Under the pieces are notes generated by a model. The model was not told where the DNA came from and made no database searches. It saw only the letters and a list, made by a program, of their open reading frames with translations. A stretch of DNA of 64,000 nt from Segetibacter sp. (lineage in GTDB: Bacteria > Bacteroidota > Bacteroidia > Chitinophagales > Chitinophagaceae): NCBI GenBank assembly GCA_028288485.1, contig JAQBNO010000156.1:1-64000 (forward strand). The letters are read 5' to 3'. This document shows positions 42,318-51,774 of this stretch, piece after piece (positions within the stretch are counted from its first letter, which is position 1; every line of letters starts with the position of its first letter). The position numbers and the translations under genes are program-made.

Positions 42318-45038
42318 TTATTGTAGTTTAAGAACTGCCAACGGCAGGCTTTTAAATATCTCTTTTACTGTTATTTCGTTTTTATGGTTTCCTTTTTCTT
42401 TCGACAGAATATGGTCAAAACTCGCCGGCGCTTCTGCCGGTAAAAGGATCTTTGTATCCTCCCAGTCACCTGCCAGTATCTCTTTTCGTTGTTGTTTGCT
42501 TAAAGTAGCGATGTGTAATGGAACCGCAATTACATACCACGTATCTGCCAGCACCCGTGCAAATGCCAATACATTGTCTTTGTATTTACCTTCTATAGAA
42601 AGGGGGATATACTCTCCTTGCGTAAAGAGTTCAGTATTCTCTTTGCGTTCGTTCATTAAGCGGTGAACCAGCCAAAGTTTTATCTTAGCGCTGTACCGGT
42701 TTTCCCACAAGTGAGCCATTAAATTTTCGTGCTCTTCATTTGCCTGGGCTTCCAGTTCTTCCATCAATTGCTGTCGGATTTTATAATCCACAGCGCGCCT
42801 GTTATCGGGGTCAACAAGGCTAAAGTCCCAAAGCTCTGTTCCCTGGTAAACGTCCGGAACACCCGGGCTTGTAAATTTCAGGAGTACCTGGGCAAGTGAA
42901 TTAATAATGCCAAAGTCAGCAATGGTAGAACGGATCTTCTCAAAGCTTTTCCAGAAAGGTTTGCTTTCATCTAGTAGTGCAACTGCAAATGCCTTAGCTG
43001 CCTGTTCGTATTCTTCGTTTGGCGTTGTCCAGTTGGAGTGGGTTTTTGCTTCACGCAGCGCTTTTTGCAGGTATTCCTGTACGCGGTTTGCAAAATCATC
43101 GTCACCTTCACCAGGATTTGGATAGGCTCCTATGAGTGTCTGGTAAATTAAATATTCGTCATTCGCATCAGGAGCAGCATTGTGCTTGAGGCCAGCATTT
43201 AATTGCTGCCATTCCTGCACTGCTGAAAACCATTCACCGGGTAAGTCGGTTAATACATTTAGTCGTGCCCGTACGTCCTCACCCCGTTTAGTGTCGTGTG
43301 TAGAGGTTCCATTGAGAGAAATCGGCCATTTCTGTTGACGGTCAACCATTTTACGATGATACACTTCGGGAGTATCACCAAAAGCTTCAGGAGCATCTCC
43401 TACTTCGTTATGGCCGATAAAACGATTGTAAGTGTACATTAATGTGTCTTCAACGCCCTTCGCCATTAGTGGTCCTGTAAATTGCATGCAGCGTTGGTAG
43501 AACCTTAATGCACGTTTATTATAATCTTCATCCTCTTGTCTGGGTTTGCTTAATATCGCTTCTTCTAACAACTCTGTGGCAGCAATAAATTCGGGTTTGC
43601 TTTTGCGAATCTCTTCCAGGATATTTTTAATATCCGTCGTTTCTATATTATTTAATGGAAGCCGGTTACCGTAGTACCGATAAACCGGGCATTGAATCAG
43701 GAACTGTCCTATTGCTTCTTTCATTACCCCAGGCTCTACTTTTTCCAACGCTTCCGCACTCACCAGGTTCATGTCTAAAAACAGGTGGTAAAGATTGTTC
43801 AGCTCTCCACCCATGCTTTCATGCAGGATGTACGATTTTTTCTCGAGCAACTGTTCATGGATTGACTTGTCGTCATTAACCAGTTTCTTGTAGAATTCGG
43901 TGAACTGTTGTTCGCTACTTCTTTCAGTAAATACGTTGTTGACGTAACAAAGAAAATCGTAGCCCGTATTACCCTGTATGGGCCAGTAGTCTGGTAATCC
44001 TTCACCCGGTTCCAAAATCTTTTCTACAACAATATAGGTTTCTTCACCCGCCAGTTCCCTGAGTTCGTTCAGGTATTTGGTAGGATCAAAAAGGCCGTCT
44101 ATGTGATCGATGCGTAGACCCTGGAATATGCCATCATCAACCAGGCGTTTTATATATTGGTGGTAATGATCGAAAACCTCCCTGTTTTGCATATTCAAAC
44201 AAATCAGCCCGTTAACGGTAAAGAACCGCCGAAAGTTGATCTGGTAATCGGTTCTTTGCCAGTTAACCAACTGGTACACCTGCTCGCCTGCAATCTTCTT
44301 TATTAACTCGGGATTGTTATTTACCTCTTCGATGCAGCTTTCTATATAACCTTTTGTAAGGTCGGTTTTCATTAAGGCGGAAAGTTGCAACTGAAACTCG
44401 TGTAGAGGCTCCTTGTAGGCAATAGGATCTTCGGACTTTTGAATTTCCCTGATTTGATCAAGAAGTTGTTGAACAGATGTATTCGGCTCTCCTTTCCCCG
44501 CCTCTAAAATCGAGATATACGAACGTAAACGCAAAGGATAGGCATTATCATAGTATTTGATCACAAACCTTGGATCTTCAAAGTCTACTTTCAACTCTTC
44601 ATTTTTTATAGTATCCTTTAAAGGACTTCCTAAAAATGGGATCATTATTTTCCCGTGGTATATTTTACCGGTCCAGGGAACATCAAAGAAGGGGGCGTAT
44701 ACAGATTGCTGCCCCTTTTCAAGTACATCTTTTAACCACGGGTTATTGGGGTCAAAAGCCATATGGTTTGGTACAATATCCTGAAGCCAGCTTATTCCGT
44801 GTTCTTTAAGCCTTTTGCTTATTTGTATAAGCTGTTCTTCTGTACCGATTTCAGGGTTTATTTTGTGTGGATTCATTCCATCGTACCCGTGAACACTTCC
44901 AGGTGTAGCTTCGAAAATAGGGGAGGCGTATATTGTTCCTACCCCCAGCTTTTGCAGGTAAGGAATAATTTTTTCGAAATGTTCGAACGTGAAATCTTTA
45001 TGAAATTGTAATCGATATGTTGAAACAGGGTTATTCAT
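42318..45038 (-). CDS. treY: Malto-oligosyltrehalose synthase
   Basis: 906 residues, GH13. Turns the reducing-end alpha-1,4 bond of a maltodextrin into the alpha,alpha-1,1 bond, making maltooligosyl-trehalose. TYRLQFHKDFTFEHFEKIIPY opens the barrel; YASPIFEATPGSVHGYD is TreY-specific; the nucleophile Asp is in GLRIDHIDGLFDP, and the acid region is YIVVEKILEPGE. The family's long inserted loops explain the large size. It is preceded by a 292-bp gap holding repeats, unlike the tight junctions elsewhere in this operon. Confidence 0.96.
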   Translation of the reverse strand: MNNPVSTYRLQFHKDFTFEHFEKIIPYLQKLGVGTIYASPIFEATPGSVHGYDGMNPHKINPEIGTEEQLIQISKRLKEHGISWLQDIVPNHMAFDPNNPWLKDVLEKGQQSVYAPFFDVPWTGKIYHGKIMIPFLGSPLKDTIKNEELKVDFEDPRFVIKYYDNAYPLRLRSYISILEAGKGEPNTSVQQLLDQIREIQKSEDPIAYKEPLHEFQLQLSALMKTDLTKGYIESCIEEVNNNPELIKKIAGEQVYQLVNWQRTDYQINFRRFFTVNGLICLNMQNREVFDHYHQYIKRLVDDGIFQGLRIDHIDGLFDPTKYLNELRELAGEETYIVVEKILEPGEGLPDYWPIQGNTGYDFLCYVNNVFTERSSEQQFTEFYKKLVNDDKSIHEQLLEKKSYILHESMGGELNNLYHLFLDMNLVSAEALEKVEPGVMKEAIGQFLIQCPVYRYYGNRLPLNNIETTDIKNILEEIRKSKPEFIAATELLEEAILSKPRQEDEDYNKRALRFYQRCMQFTGPLMAKGVEDTLMYTYNRFIGHNEVGDAPEAFGDTPEVYHRKMVDRQQKWPISLNGTSTHDTKRGEDVRARLNVLTDLPGEWFSAVQEWQQLNAGLKHNAAPDANDEYLIYQTLIGAYPNPGEGDDDFANRVQEYLQKALREAKTHSNWTTPNEEYEQAAKAFAVALLDESKPFWKSFEKIRSTIADFGIINSLAQVLLKFTSPGVPDVYQGTELWDFSLVDPDNRRAVDYKIRQQLMEELEAQANEEHENLMAHLWENRYSAKIKLWLVHRLMNERKENTELFTQGEYIPLSIEGKYKDNVLAFARVLADTWYVIAVPLHIATLSKQQRKEILAGDWEDTKILLPAEAPASFDHILSKEKGNHKNEITVKEIFKSLPLAVLKLQ

Positions 45039-45109
45039 AATTTTAATTATTTTGCTTTGATTGTCAAAGCCATTTTTTTGTACGGCCTTCGGCTTCTGTG
45101 CAACTCCGG

Positions 45110-45170
45110 TCGTGCGAATGGATCCCTTTGTCTAATGACTCTTTTGTACGTGCTGTCACTTGCTTCGGTA
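45110..45170 (+). repeat. Long repeat shared with 49833-49889
   Basis: GATCCCTTTGTCTAATGACT is identical in both places, followed after a short variable part by TGTCACTTGCTT. Preceding bases (GTCGTGCGAATG here, GTCGTCCGAGTC there) are also related. One copy lies upstream of treY and the other upstream of glgX. Confidence 0.7.
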
Positions 45171-45242
45171 CTACCTTTTTATGCTGTCGCTTCGTTGACG
45201 AACGTATTCGAATGCCTGGAACTGCCCATTCATTTTCCCTTT

Positions 45243-45300
45243 GCACAAGAGTGCGACGCAACAGAAGCTTACTGAAGAGATGTGGCTTGCTACCCAAAAG
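45243..45300 (+). repeat. Dispersed 60-bp element, variant A
   Basis: GCACAAGAGTGCGACGCAAC, a variable middle, then GTGGCTTGCTACCCAAAAG. It lies in the treZ-treY gap. Confidence 0.75.
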
Positions 45301-45330
45301 CCGTACACTTTAATACCTCATAATACAACT

Positions 45331-47187
45331 TTAGCTTTCGTCGTTATACTTAAATATTAAAAAAGCTTCGGGTTGAATGGTAACAGGAGAACCACTGCCA
45401 ATCGAAGCGGGAGCCGCTTCCGGACCTTTCCATTCCGGTGCTGCCGAATCGAAGATTTTACGCCACTCGCTTTTAATAGTTGGGAGGGCTAATTGCTGTT
45501 GTTTTTTCGAAAAATTCATTAAACACAACACGTGTTCACCTTCATGCCAGCGCCGTAATAACAGCGTTTGGTTTTCCTGGTTCTCTTCAACAATAAGCTG
45601 GTTTCGGTTCAGGTTTTTTAATGCCGGTTGCTGTTTTCGCAGCGAAATCAATTCCTTATAATACTGAAGCATATTCCGGTGCGGCTCCTGCTCCTGTAGT
45701 TCCCATTGAAGTTTAGACTCTTCAAAAGTTTGTTCTGATACCGGGTCAGGTGCTTCACCCTGGCTGTGAAACGCCGCAAATTCTGCTTTACGTCCCTTGC
45801 GAACTGCTTCTGCCAATTCAGGATCGGTGTGACTAACAAAGTAGAGAAAGGGATTTGGTTCACTGTATTCTTCTCCCATAAAGAGCATTGGCAGGTAAGG
45901 GCTAGCCATTACGGCTCCTGCCATCAGTTTCTGCATTTCATAACTCACCAGCGTACTGGTGCGTTCGCCAAGCATCCGGTTGCCAACCTGGTCATGATTT
46001 TGCGAGAATACGATGAATTGTTTTCCCGGGTTATTTTCTGCTTTTATCCCAAAGGTCTTCTTTCGGTGATTGGAGTAGATACCGTCGAAAACGTAGGCAT
46101 CTTTATATGATTTGGCAAGATGTGCCAAACCGTCAAAATCCGAATAGTAGCCACTTCTTTCCTCCCCTCCGGTTACCCTTAATGCATGGTGAAATTCATC
46201 TACCCATTGTGCATCCATTCCAAAACCCTGCTCTTCAAGAGGGTTAATGAAACGGTTATCGTTAAGGTCCAACTCAACAATGAGATAATGTTTTCGGCCT
46301 GTTACAGCCATTAACTTGTTTACGTTTTGCTTAATCTCCCTCAGTATATGGGTAGGACTAAAGTCTTTAATAGCGTGAACGGCATCCATGCGTAACGCAT
46401 CGATGTGAAAATCACGAAACCACATCAGAACATTCTCGACGAAATATTTTCTGACGCCGTCGCACCATTCGTCGTCGAAATTTATTGCGTTGCCCCAGGG
46501 AGTATTGTACTTATCTGTAAAATAGGGACCAATTGCACCGAGGTAATTACCCTCCGGGCCCATATGATTGTACACTACATCAAGTATTACGGCAAGGCCT
46601 TTTTCGTGGCACACCTGCACGAGATGCTTCAGCCCTTCAGGCCCACCATACGAATCCTGCACGGCAAATGGGAAAACTCCGTCGTAGCCCCAATTGCGGG
46701 CACCGGGGAACTGGGCAACCGGCATAATTTCAATAGCATTTACCCCAAGGTCTTTCAGGTAATCAAGCTTTTTTTCCAGCGCGGCAAAAGTACCGTCGGG
46801 GGTAAACGTTCCGGTGTGCAGTTCGTAAAGAAGGTATTCCTCTAATGGTATATTATTCCAGTTGTCATCCGACCATTGAAATTCATTCAAGTCTATTGCT
46901 TTTGAAGGGCCATGCACTCCCTGCGGTTGACTGAGGGAAGTTGGATCAGGAAATTCATTATCTCCTTCTAATGCAATCTTATATAAGTCGTTTTTTTTGA
47001 TTTGATCGGTAACAGTTTTCCAGTAGCCAAATTCGTCTTTAACCAGTTGTACCGATCTTTTATTTTCCGGTAGGCTTATGGCTACTTTTTCTGCAAGTGG
47101 CGCCCATATCGCTACCTCTGCTTTGCCATCCGTATTAAAATTAATTCCAATAGATCTCTTTTTTACTTGCGTTTGATTCATGCTCAT
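45331..47187 (-). CDS. treZ: Malto-oligosyltrehalose trehalohydrolase
   Basis: 618 residues, GH13. Releases trehalose from the end product of TreY. An N-terminal beta-sandwich (about 1-100) precedes the barrel; YELHTGTFTPDGTF is family-typical, the nucleophile is in DALRMDAVHAI, the acid Glu in LIVELDLNDNRF, and the transition-state Asp in FSQNHDQVGNR. Its ATG overlaps the glgX stop (ATGA), so translation is probably coupled. Trehalose made here is likely an osmoprotectant or carbon store. Confidence 0.95.
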   Translation of the reverse strand: MSMNQTQVKKRSIGINFNTDGKAEVAIWAPLAEKVAISLPENKRSVQLVKDEFGYWKTVTDQIKKNDLYKIALEGDNEFPDPTSLSQPQGVHGPSKAIDLNEFQWSDDNWNNIPLEEYLLYELHTGTFTPDGTFAALEKKLDYLKDLGVNAIEIMPVAQFPGARNWGYDGVFPFAVQDSYGGPEGLKHLVQVCHEKGLAVILDVVYNHMGPEGNYLGAIGPYFTDKYNTPWGNAINFDDEWCDGVRKYFVENVLMWFRDFHIDALRMDAVHAIKDFSPTHILREIKQNVNKLMAVTGRKHYLIVELDLNDNRFINPLEEQGFGMDAQWVDEFHHALRVTGGEERSGYYSDFDGLAHLAKSYKDAYVFDGIYSNHRKKTFGIKAENNPGKQFIVFSQNHDQVGNRMLGERTSTLVSYEMQKLMAGAVMASPYLPMLFMGEEYSEPNPFLYFVSHTDPELAEAVRKGRKAEFAAFHSQGEAPDPVSEQTFEESKLQWELQEQEPHRNMLQYYKELISLRKQQPALKNLNRNQLIVEENQENQTLLLRRWHEGEHVLCLMNFSKKQQQLALPTIKSEWRKIFDSAAPEWKGPEAAPASIGSGSPVTIQPEAFLIFKYNDES

Positions 47188-49376
47188 AGTAATAAATTAT
47201 CCTGTTGTTTTAGTACTACAGTTGAACGCCCCTGTACTATAATTGCTTCACCGGCAGCAAAGTCGCCCCGATCTTCATCAACCAGGTTTTCACTTGTATC
47301 CAATACCTTGATCCATTGCGTGCCGTATTTCTCAGGCGGAAGGGTGTATTCTAATTTGTCGTGGTAAGCATTAAAGATTACGTAAAAGCTATCATCAATA
47401 ATTGTCTCGCCTTTCGGACCCTTTGATCTGATTCCCTGCCCATTCAAAAAGACGCCCAGCGATTTTGCATAGTCGTGCCTCCAGTTTTCTTCGGTCATTT
47501 CTGTTCCTTCCGGTAAAAACCAGGCGATATCTTCAAGACCACCTGCTGCATGGATCGGCTGGCCCTGGAACCAACGACGACGACGGAAAACAGGATGATT
47601 TTTACGGAAATGAATCACCTTCCTGGTAAATTCCAACAGCTCCTGGTCAGCCTCTTCCCAATGAAGCCACGAGATTTCATTATCCTGGCAGTATGCGTTG
47701 TTGTTTCCATGTTGTGTTCTGCCAATTTCATCTCCCGCTACTATCATTGGCACTCCTTGCGACAGGAATAATGTTGCTAAAAAGTTCCTCTTCTGTTGTG
47801 AACGCAATGCTATTATATCCGGGTTATCAGTAGGGCCTTCGGCACCACAATTCCATGACTTGTTATGACTTTCCCCATCATTGTTATTCTCCAGGTTGGC
47901 CATGTTATGCTTTTCGTTGTATGAAACAAGGTCGTGCAGGGTAAAGCCGTCATGAGCAGTTATAAAGTTGATGCTTGCGGTAGGCTTGCGGTAATCATTT
48001 TGATATAAGTCGGGGCTTCCGGTAAAACGCTGCGCAAATTCACCCAACATGCTATCCGCTCCACGCCAGTAGTCCCGAAGGCAGTCTCTATACTTACCGT
48101 TCCACTCAGCCCATCCCGGAGGGAATTTACCTACCTGGTAACCTCCTTCGCCGATATCCCATGGTTCGGCAATCAGTTTAACCTGAGAGATAACCGGGTC
48201 CTGGTGGATAATATCGAAGAAAGATCCGAGGCGGTCTACCGAGTGAAGTTCTCTTGCAAGCGTTGAAGCAAGATCAAAGCGGAAACCATCAATATGCATT
48301 TCCAATATCCAATAACGAAGACTGTCCATTATGAGCCGCAGAACATTTGGCATCATAGCATTTAGCGTATTACCGGTTCCGGTGTAGTCCATGCAATAGC
48401 GCTTGTCTTCAGTAAGGCGGTAGTAAGAAGCATTATCAATACCCCGGAAAGAAATCGTTGGGCCCATGTGATTTCCTTCACCTGTATGGTTATAAACAAC
48501 ATCAAGAATAACCTCGATGCCTGCTTTATGCAGTTTTTTAACCATATTCTTAAATTCGAAAACCTGTTCGCCCTGCACTCCGCTTCCCGAATAGCGCACG
48601 TCCGGTGCAAAAAATCCGATTGAGTTATAACCCCAGTAATTAGCGAGATCGGTTTCTGCCAGGTGACGATCCCGTATAAAATGGTGAACCGGCATTAGTT
48701 CAATTGCCGTTATGCCAAGATCATGGAGATACTGAATGGTGACAGGATGAGCTAATGCAGCATATGTTCCTTTTATTTCTTCGGGAATGTCGGGATGAAG
48801 CTTGGTGAAGCCTTTAACGTGCGTTTCGTAAATGATTGACTTGTGATAGGAGATTTTTGGAGGTGTGTCACCTTCCCAGTCAAAATTTGGATCAATAACT
48901 ACCGACTTAGGCACGTAAGGAGCACTATCTGTTCTGCTAAAAGTTAAATCAGCATCAGGTGCACCAAGCACATAGCCAAACAGCGAATCATGCCATTCGA
49001 TAGTACCTGCAATGGCTTTAGCATAAGGATCGATCAATAATTTATAATGATTGAACCGGTGCCCGTTTTCGGGTTCGTACGGTCCACGTACCCGGTACCC
49101 GTATAACTGTCCCGGCTTGGCATCCGGAAGGTAGACATGCCAAATCTGGTGCGTTCTTTCAGTTATTTCTATTTTTGCAGACTCTTTCGTGCTCTTCGTT
49201 GAGTCGAATAAACACAATTCAACCCCGGTAGCATTATCTGCATAAAGAGCGAAATTAACTCCGTTTCCATCCCAGGTTGCTCCGAGCGGGTACGGATGAC
49301 CTGGATAAACTATAATATCTTTCGTATTTTTAGTATCTGTTATACTTTTAATACGTGTAATATTTCTACTATTCAT
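47184..49376 (-). CDS. glgX: Glycogen debranching enzyme GlgX
   Basis: 730 residues, GH13 isoamylase type. Cuts alpha-1,6 branches of glycogen or limit dextrins and feeds TreY. N-terminal CBM48 (GATWDGNGVNFALYADNA), then the barrel with VILDVVYNHTGEG, nucleophile in DGFRFDLASTLAREL, acid in LIAEPWDIGEGGYQVG, and TAHDGFTLHDLVSYNEKHN. First gene of the operon. The first 20 residues are unconserved, so a start slightly downstream is possible. A 9-bp inverted repeat lies about 70-110 bp upstream. Confidence 0.95.
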   Translation of the reverse strand: MNSRNITRIKSITDTKNTKDIIVYPGHPYPLGATWDGNGVNFALYADNATGVELCLFDSTKSTKESAKIEITERTHQIWHVYLPDAKPGQLYGYRVRGPYEPENGHRFNHYKLLIDPYAKAIAGTIEWHDSLFGYVLGAPDADLTFSRTDSAPYVPKSVVIDPNFDWEGDTPPKISYHKSIIYETHVKGFTKLHPDIPEEIKGTYAALAHPVTIQYLHDLGITAIELMPVHHFIRDRHLAETDLANYWGYNSIGFFAPDVRYSGSGVQGEQVFEFKNMVKKLHKAGIEVILDVVYNHTGEGNHMGPTISFRGIDNASYYRLTEDKRYCMDYTGTGNTLNAMMPNVLRLIMDSLRYWILEMHIDGFRFDLASTLARELHSVDRLGSFFDIIHQDPVISQVKLIAEPWDIGEGGYQVGKFPPGWAEWNGKYRDCLRDYWRGADSMLGEFAQRFTGSPDLYQNDYRKPTASINFITAHDGFTLHDLVSYNEKHNMANLENNNDGESHNKSWNCGAEGPTDNPDIIALRSQQKRNFLATLFLSQGVPMIVAGDEIGRTQHGNNNAYCQDNEISWLHWEEADQELLEFTRKVIHFRKNHPVFRRRRWFQGQPIHAAGGLEDIAWFLPEGTEMTEENWRHDYAKSLGVFLNGQGIRSKGPKGETIIDDSFYVIFNAYHDKLEYTLPPEKYGTQWIKVLDTSENLVDEDRGDFAAGEAIIVQGRSTVVLKQQDNLLL

Positions 49377-49446
49377 TCAATAAAAAATTTTGGGCTTTTG
49401 GTGAGAAATTTTCCCACTCTCTATTTTTTAATTTTAACAACTATCT

Positions 49447-49484
49447 CCAAATAGTAAAAACAAACACTATGTATAACTATTTGG
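49447..49484. promoter_or_regulatory. Inverted repeat upstream of glgX, candidate operator
   Basis: CCAAATAGT (49447-49455) and ACTATTTGG (49476-49484) are exact inverses 29 bp centre to centre, about three helical turns, 71-108 bp before the glgX ATG. Position and spacing fit a dimeric regulator's site. Confidence 0.45.
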
Positions 49485-49832
49485 GATAAAAAAGAAAAGC
49501 AAATTAAATATTATGTTACACTTTCCTCCTTTTGTTATTTTATTTACCTCTATTATTCAATATCCCTGCCAGTAAAAGAAATGTGGAGGGCAAAGGGGCT
49601 AGTCGTTGTTGTAACAATGAAGATTTATGTTCTTTTAACAACGGGAGACGGAATTGCTAATGCAGTACAAATAAATGTTATAATAAAAAACAGGAATTTA
49701 ACCAGGAAAGCAGCGTATCGAAAAATTCGATAAATGGGAGATGCACTAAATAATTGGAAAGAATGCAATATGTGAAGGAGCCGGTTTCATGTAGAGTTTT
49801 TGTTTGTCATCAACATAACTCCCTCCCGCATC

Positions 49833-49889
49833 GTCGTCCGAGTCGATCCCTTTGTCTAATGACTCCTTCGGAGGTACTGTCACTTGCTT
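49833..49889 (+). repeat. Long repeat shared with 45110-45170
   Basis: Same GATCCCTTTGTCTAATGACT core and TGTCACTTGCTT end as the copy upstream of treY, in the same orientation. Confidence 0.7.
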
Positions 49890-50079
49890 GTTTAAGGCAA
49901 TCTACATTCAGCTTTGCTATATCGGCCGGCAATAAGATCGAATGTTAAAAGATGGTGGGAGACAAAGAGAATAAGCGGTTAATGAACAGTTGAAAGTTTT
50001 ATAACAAGCCGATAAGTATCTTCAGCAGTATGGCACATACCGATAAAAGTAAAATGGTTGTTTGCAAATGAACGGTTGC

Positions 50080-50125
50080 GACCCTTAGGCCTGGTTCGGG
50101 ATACCCTTGGGCAAGTTCAGGGTAA
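50080..50125 (+). repeat. CCCTTnGGCnnGnTCAGGGT-type repeat
   Basis: GCGACCCTTAGGCCTGGTTC followed by ACCCTTGGGCAAGTTCAGGG, members of the family also present at 8009-8090 and 21020-21068. Confidence 0.55.
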
Positions 50126-50151
50126 AAACCACTACGCAACGTCCTGCCAGG

Positions 50152-50202
50152 GAATTAGCGTAGCAACGATGATGCTATAAAAACAAATGCTGGTATCTAA
50201 AG
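50152..50202 (+). repeat. Dispersed element, variant C
   Basis: TTAGCGTAGCAACGATGATG, then CTATAAAAACAAATGCTGGT and ATCTAAAG. The right half matches variants A and B. Confidence 0.65.
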
Positions 50203-50352
50203 ATGGAAATTTCAAGGTTTGGAACCGCAAAGAGCAAGTTTTCGCTTGTACGCCCAACCTTCTGGAATTGTAAGCTGAACCGTTATTCCCTTGCTTCCTC
50301 ACTTGCGCTTTATGTGTAGGTGCGAGTTACCATTACTATACATCCTGGTTCA

Positions 50353-51591
50353 TTAACCCGAAACCAGGTGATCGAACAACATATCATCTTTGTTTAATTC
50401 TGTATACTTCCAGTTCAGCCGGTCCATATTGTTTACCAGCTGTTTGTAATCTTCCCTGTTTTGAAGTTCGATGCCAACAATGGCAGGCCCGTATTCTTTA
50501 TTGTGCTTCTGCATGTATTCAAAACGTGTAATATCGTCGTTCGGGCCTAAAATATCATTTACAAATTCTTTCAAAGCTCCCGGCCTTTGTGCAAACCTGA
50601 TCAGGAAATAATGCTTTAAGCCTTCGTATTGCAGCGAACGTTCCTTAATTTCCTGCATACGGTCGATATCGTTGTTACTGCCGCTGACAATGCAAACCAC
50701 ATTCTTGCCCCTGATCGTTTCGGTATAAGCGTCTAAAGCAGCTATTGATAATGCACCAGCAGGTTCAACTACAATGGCATCTTCATTATACAACTGCAAA
50801 ATAGTGGAGCATACCTTTCCTTCAGCTACCAGCTGCATGTCATCTAAAACTTCTTTGCAAATGGGAAACGTAAGATCACCAACCCTCTTTACCGAAGCAC
50901 CGTCTACAAATCGCTCGATATTTTCTAATGTTACCGGGTGGCCAGCTTTTAGGGCAGCCGACATAGAGGGTGCACCTTCGGGCTCAACACCGATGATTTT
51001 TGTTTTTGGACTAACGCCTTTAAGATAAGATCCAATACCTGCAGACAATCCACCTCCACCTACGGGAATAAAGACATAGTCGATATCGGTAAGTTCCTCG
51101 AAAATTTCAACTCCAACCGTAGCCTGGCCTTCAATGATGCGATAATCATCAAAAGGGGGAATGAAAGTCATACCCTTTTCTTCTGTATATTTTTTTGCGG
51201 CTATTGCGCAATCATCGAAAGTATCACCTACCAGCACGATCTCGATCTTGTCTTCGCCGAACATTTTGGTCTGCTTTACCTTCTGGTTAGGTGTTATCGA
51301 CGGCATAAAAACCACACCTTTTACGTCCAGCTTCTTGCACGAATAGGCAAAGCCCTGTGCATGATTTCCTGCGCTTGCACATACAACACCGCCTTGCAGT
51401 ACTTGCGCTGGCAGGCTGCTCAGCATATTATAAGCACCCCTTATTTTATAGGAACGAACTACCTGCAAATCTTCCCGCTTCAGGTAAATGTTAGCATCAA
51501 ATTTTTTAGAAAGATGATGGTGGTAGGCCAGTGGCGTTTTATATACTACCTGTTTTATCCGTTCGGTTGCCAGCTCGAAATTCAGAACCAA
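50353..51591 (-). CDS. ilvA: Threonine ammonia-lyase (threonine dehydratase)
   Basis: 412 residues. Deaminates threonine to 2-oxobutanoate, the entry to isoleucine. The PLP lysine is Lys49 in RSYKIRGAY; VCASAGNHAQGFA and the phosphate loop GGGGLSAG follow. A single ACT-like regulatory domain (about 325-412) is present, shorter than the E. coli two-domain form. The start is a TTG at 51591; an in-frame stop lies just upstream and no ATG is possible, and the TTG sits inside a copy of the AATCCTAAAAATCTTGGTTCT repeat. It is the last gene of the ilv/leu set, separated from ilvC by a hairpin with a T-run. Confidence 0.95.
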   Translation of the reverse strand: MVLNFELATERIKQVVYKTPLAYHHHLSKKFDANIYLKREDLQVVRSYKIRGAYNMLSSLPAQVLQGGVVCASAGNHAQGFAYSCKKLDVKGVVFMPSITPNQKVKQTKMFGEDKIEIVLVGDTFDDCAIAAKKYTEEKGMTFIPPFDDYRIIEGQATVGVEIFEELTDIDYVFIPVGGGGLSAGIGSYLKGVSPKTKIIGVEPEGAPSMSAALKAGHPVTLENIERFVDGASVKRVGDLTFPICKEVLDDMQLVAEGKVCSTILQLYNEDAIVVEPAGALSIAALDAYTETIRGKNVVCIVSGSNNDIDRMQEIKERSLQYEGLKHYFLIRFAQRPGALKEFVNDILGPNDDITRFEYMQKHNKEYGPAIVGIELQNREDYKQLVNNMDRLNWKYTELNKDDMLFDHLVSG

Positions 51592-51671
51592 GATTTTTAG
51601 GATTTAATAGAATTATGATCAAATTGAGAACCACGATTAGCAGGATTTCTTGGATGTATAGGAAATAAAAA

Positions 51672-51760
51672 AACCACGATTTTTAGAAGCTGGGGATCGA
51701 AAGGAAATAAGTGAATGTCTTATTTCATTAAAATCCTTACAAATCCTAAAAATCGTGGTT
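51672..51760 (-). terminator. Two-tier hairpin between ilvC and ilvA
   Basis: Outer arms of 15 bp, AACCACGATTTTTAG (51672-51686) and its exact inverse (51746-51760), enclose a second perfect 8-bp hairpin, GAAATAAG (51704-51711) and CTTATTTC (51719-51726), with nearly equal spacers of 17 and 19 nt. On the minus strand the outer stem is followed by TTTTTATTT, so it could terminate or attenuate transcription before ilvA. The arms belong to the AATCCTAAAAATCGTGGTT repeat family. Confidence 0.65.
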
Positions 51761-51774
51761 CTGGCTTTTGTTAT

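Larger units (their letters stand above)
49485..50343. other. Long non-coding stretch between the glycogen and ilv/leu operons
   Basis: No supported gene on either strand. It contains a long-repeat copy (49833-49889), a CTTGGGCAAGTTCAGGGT-type repeat (50080-50125) and a variant C element (50152-50202). The rest is AT-rich and featureless. Confidence 0.6.
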
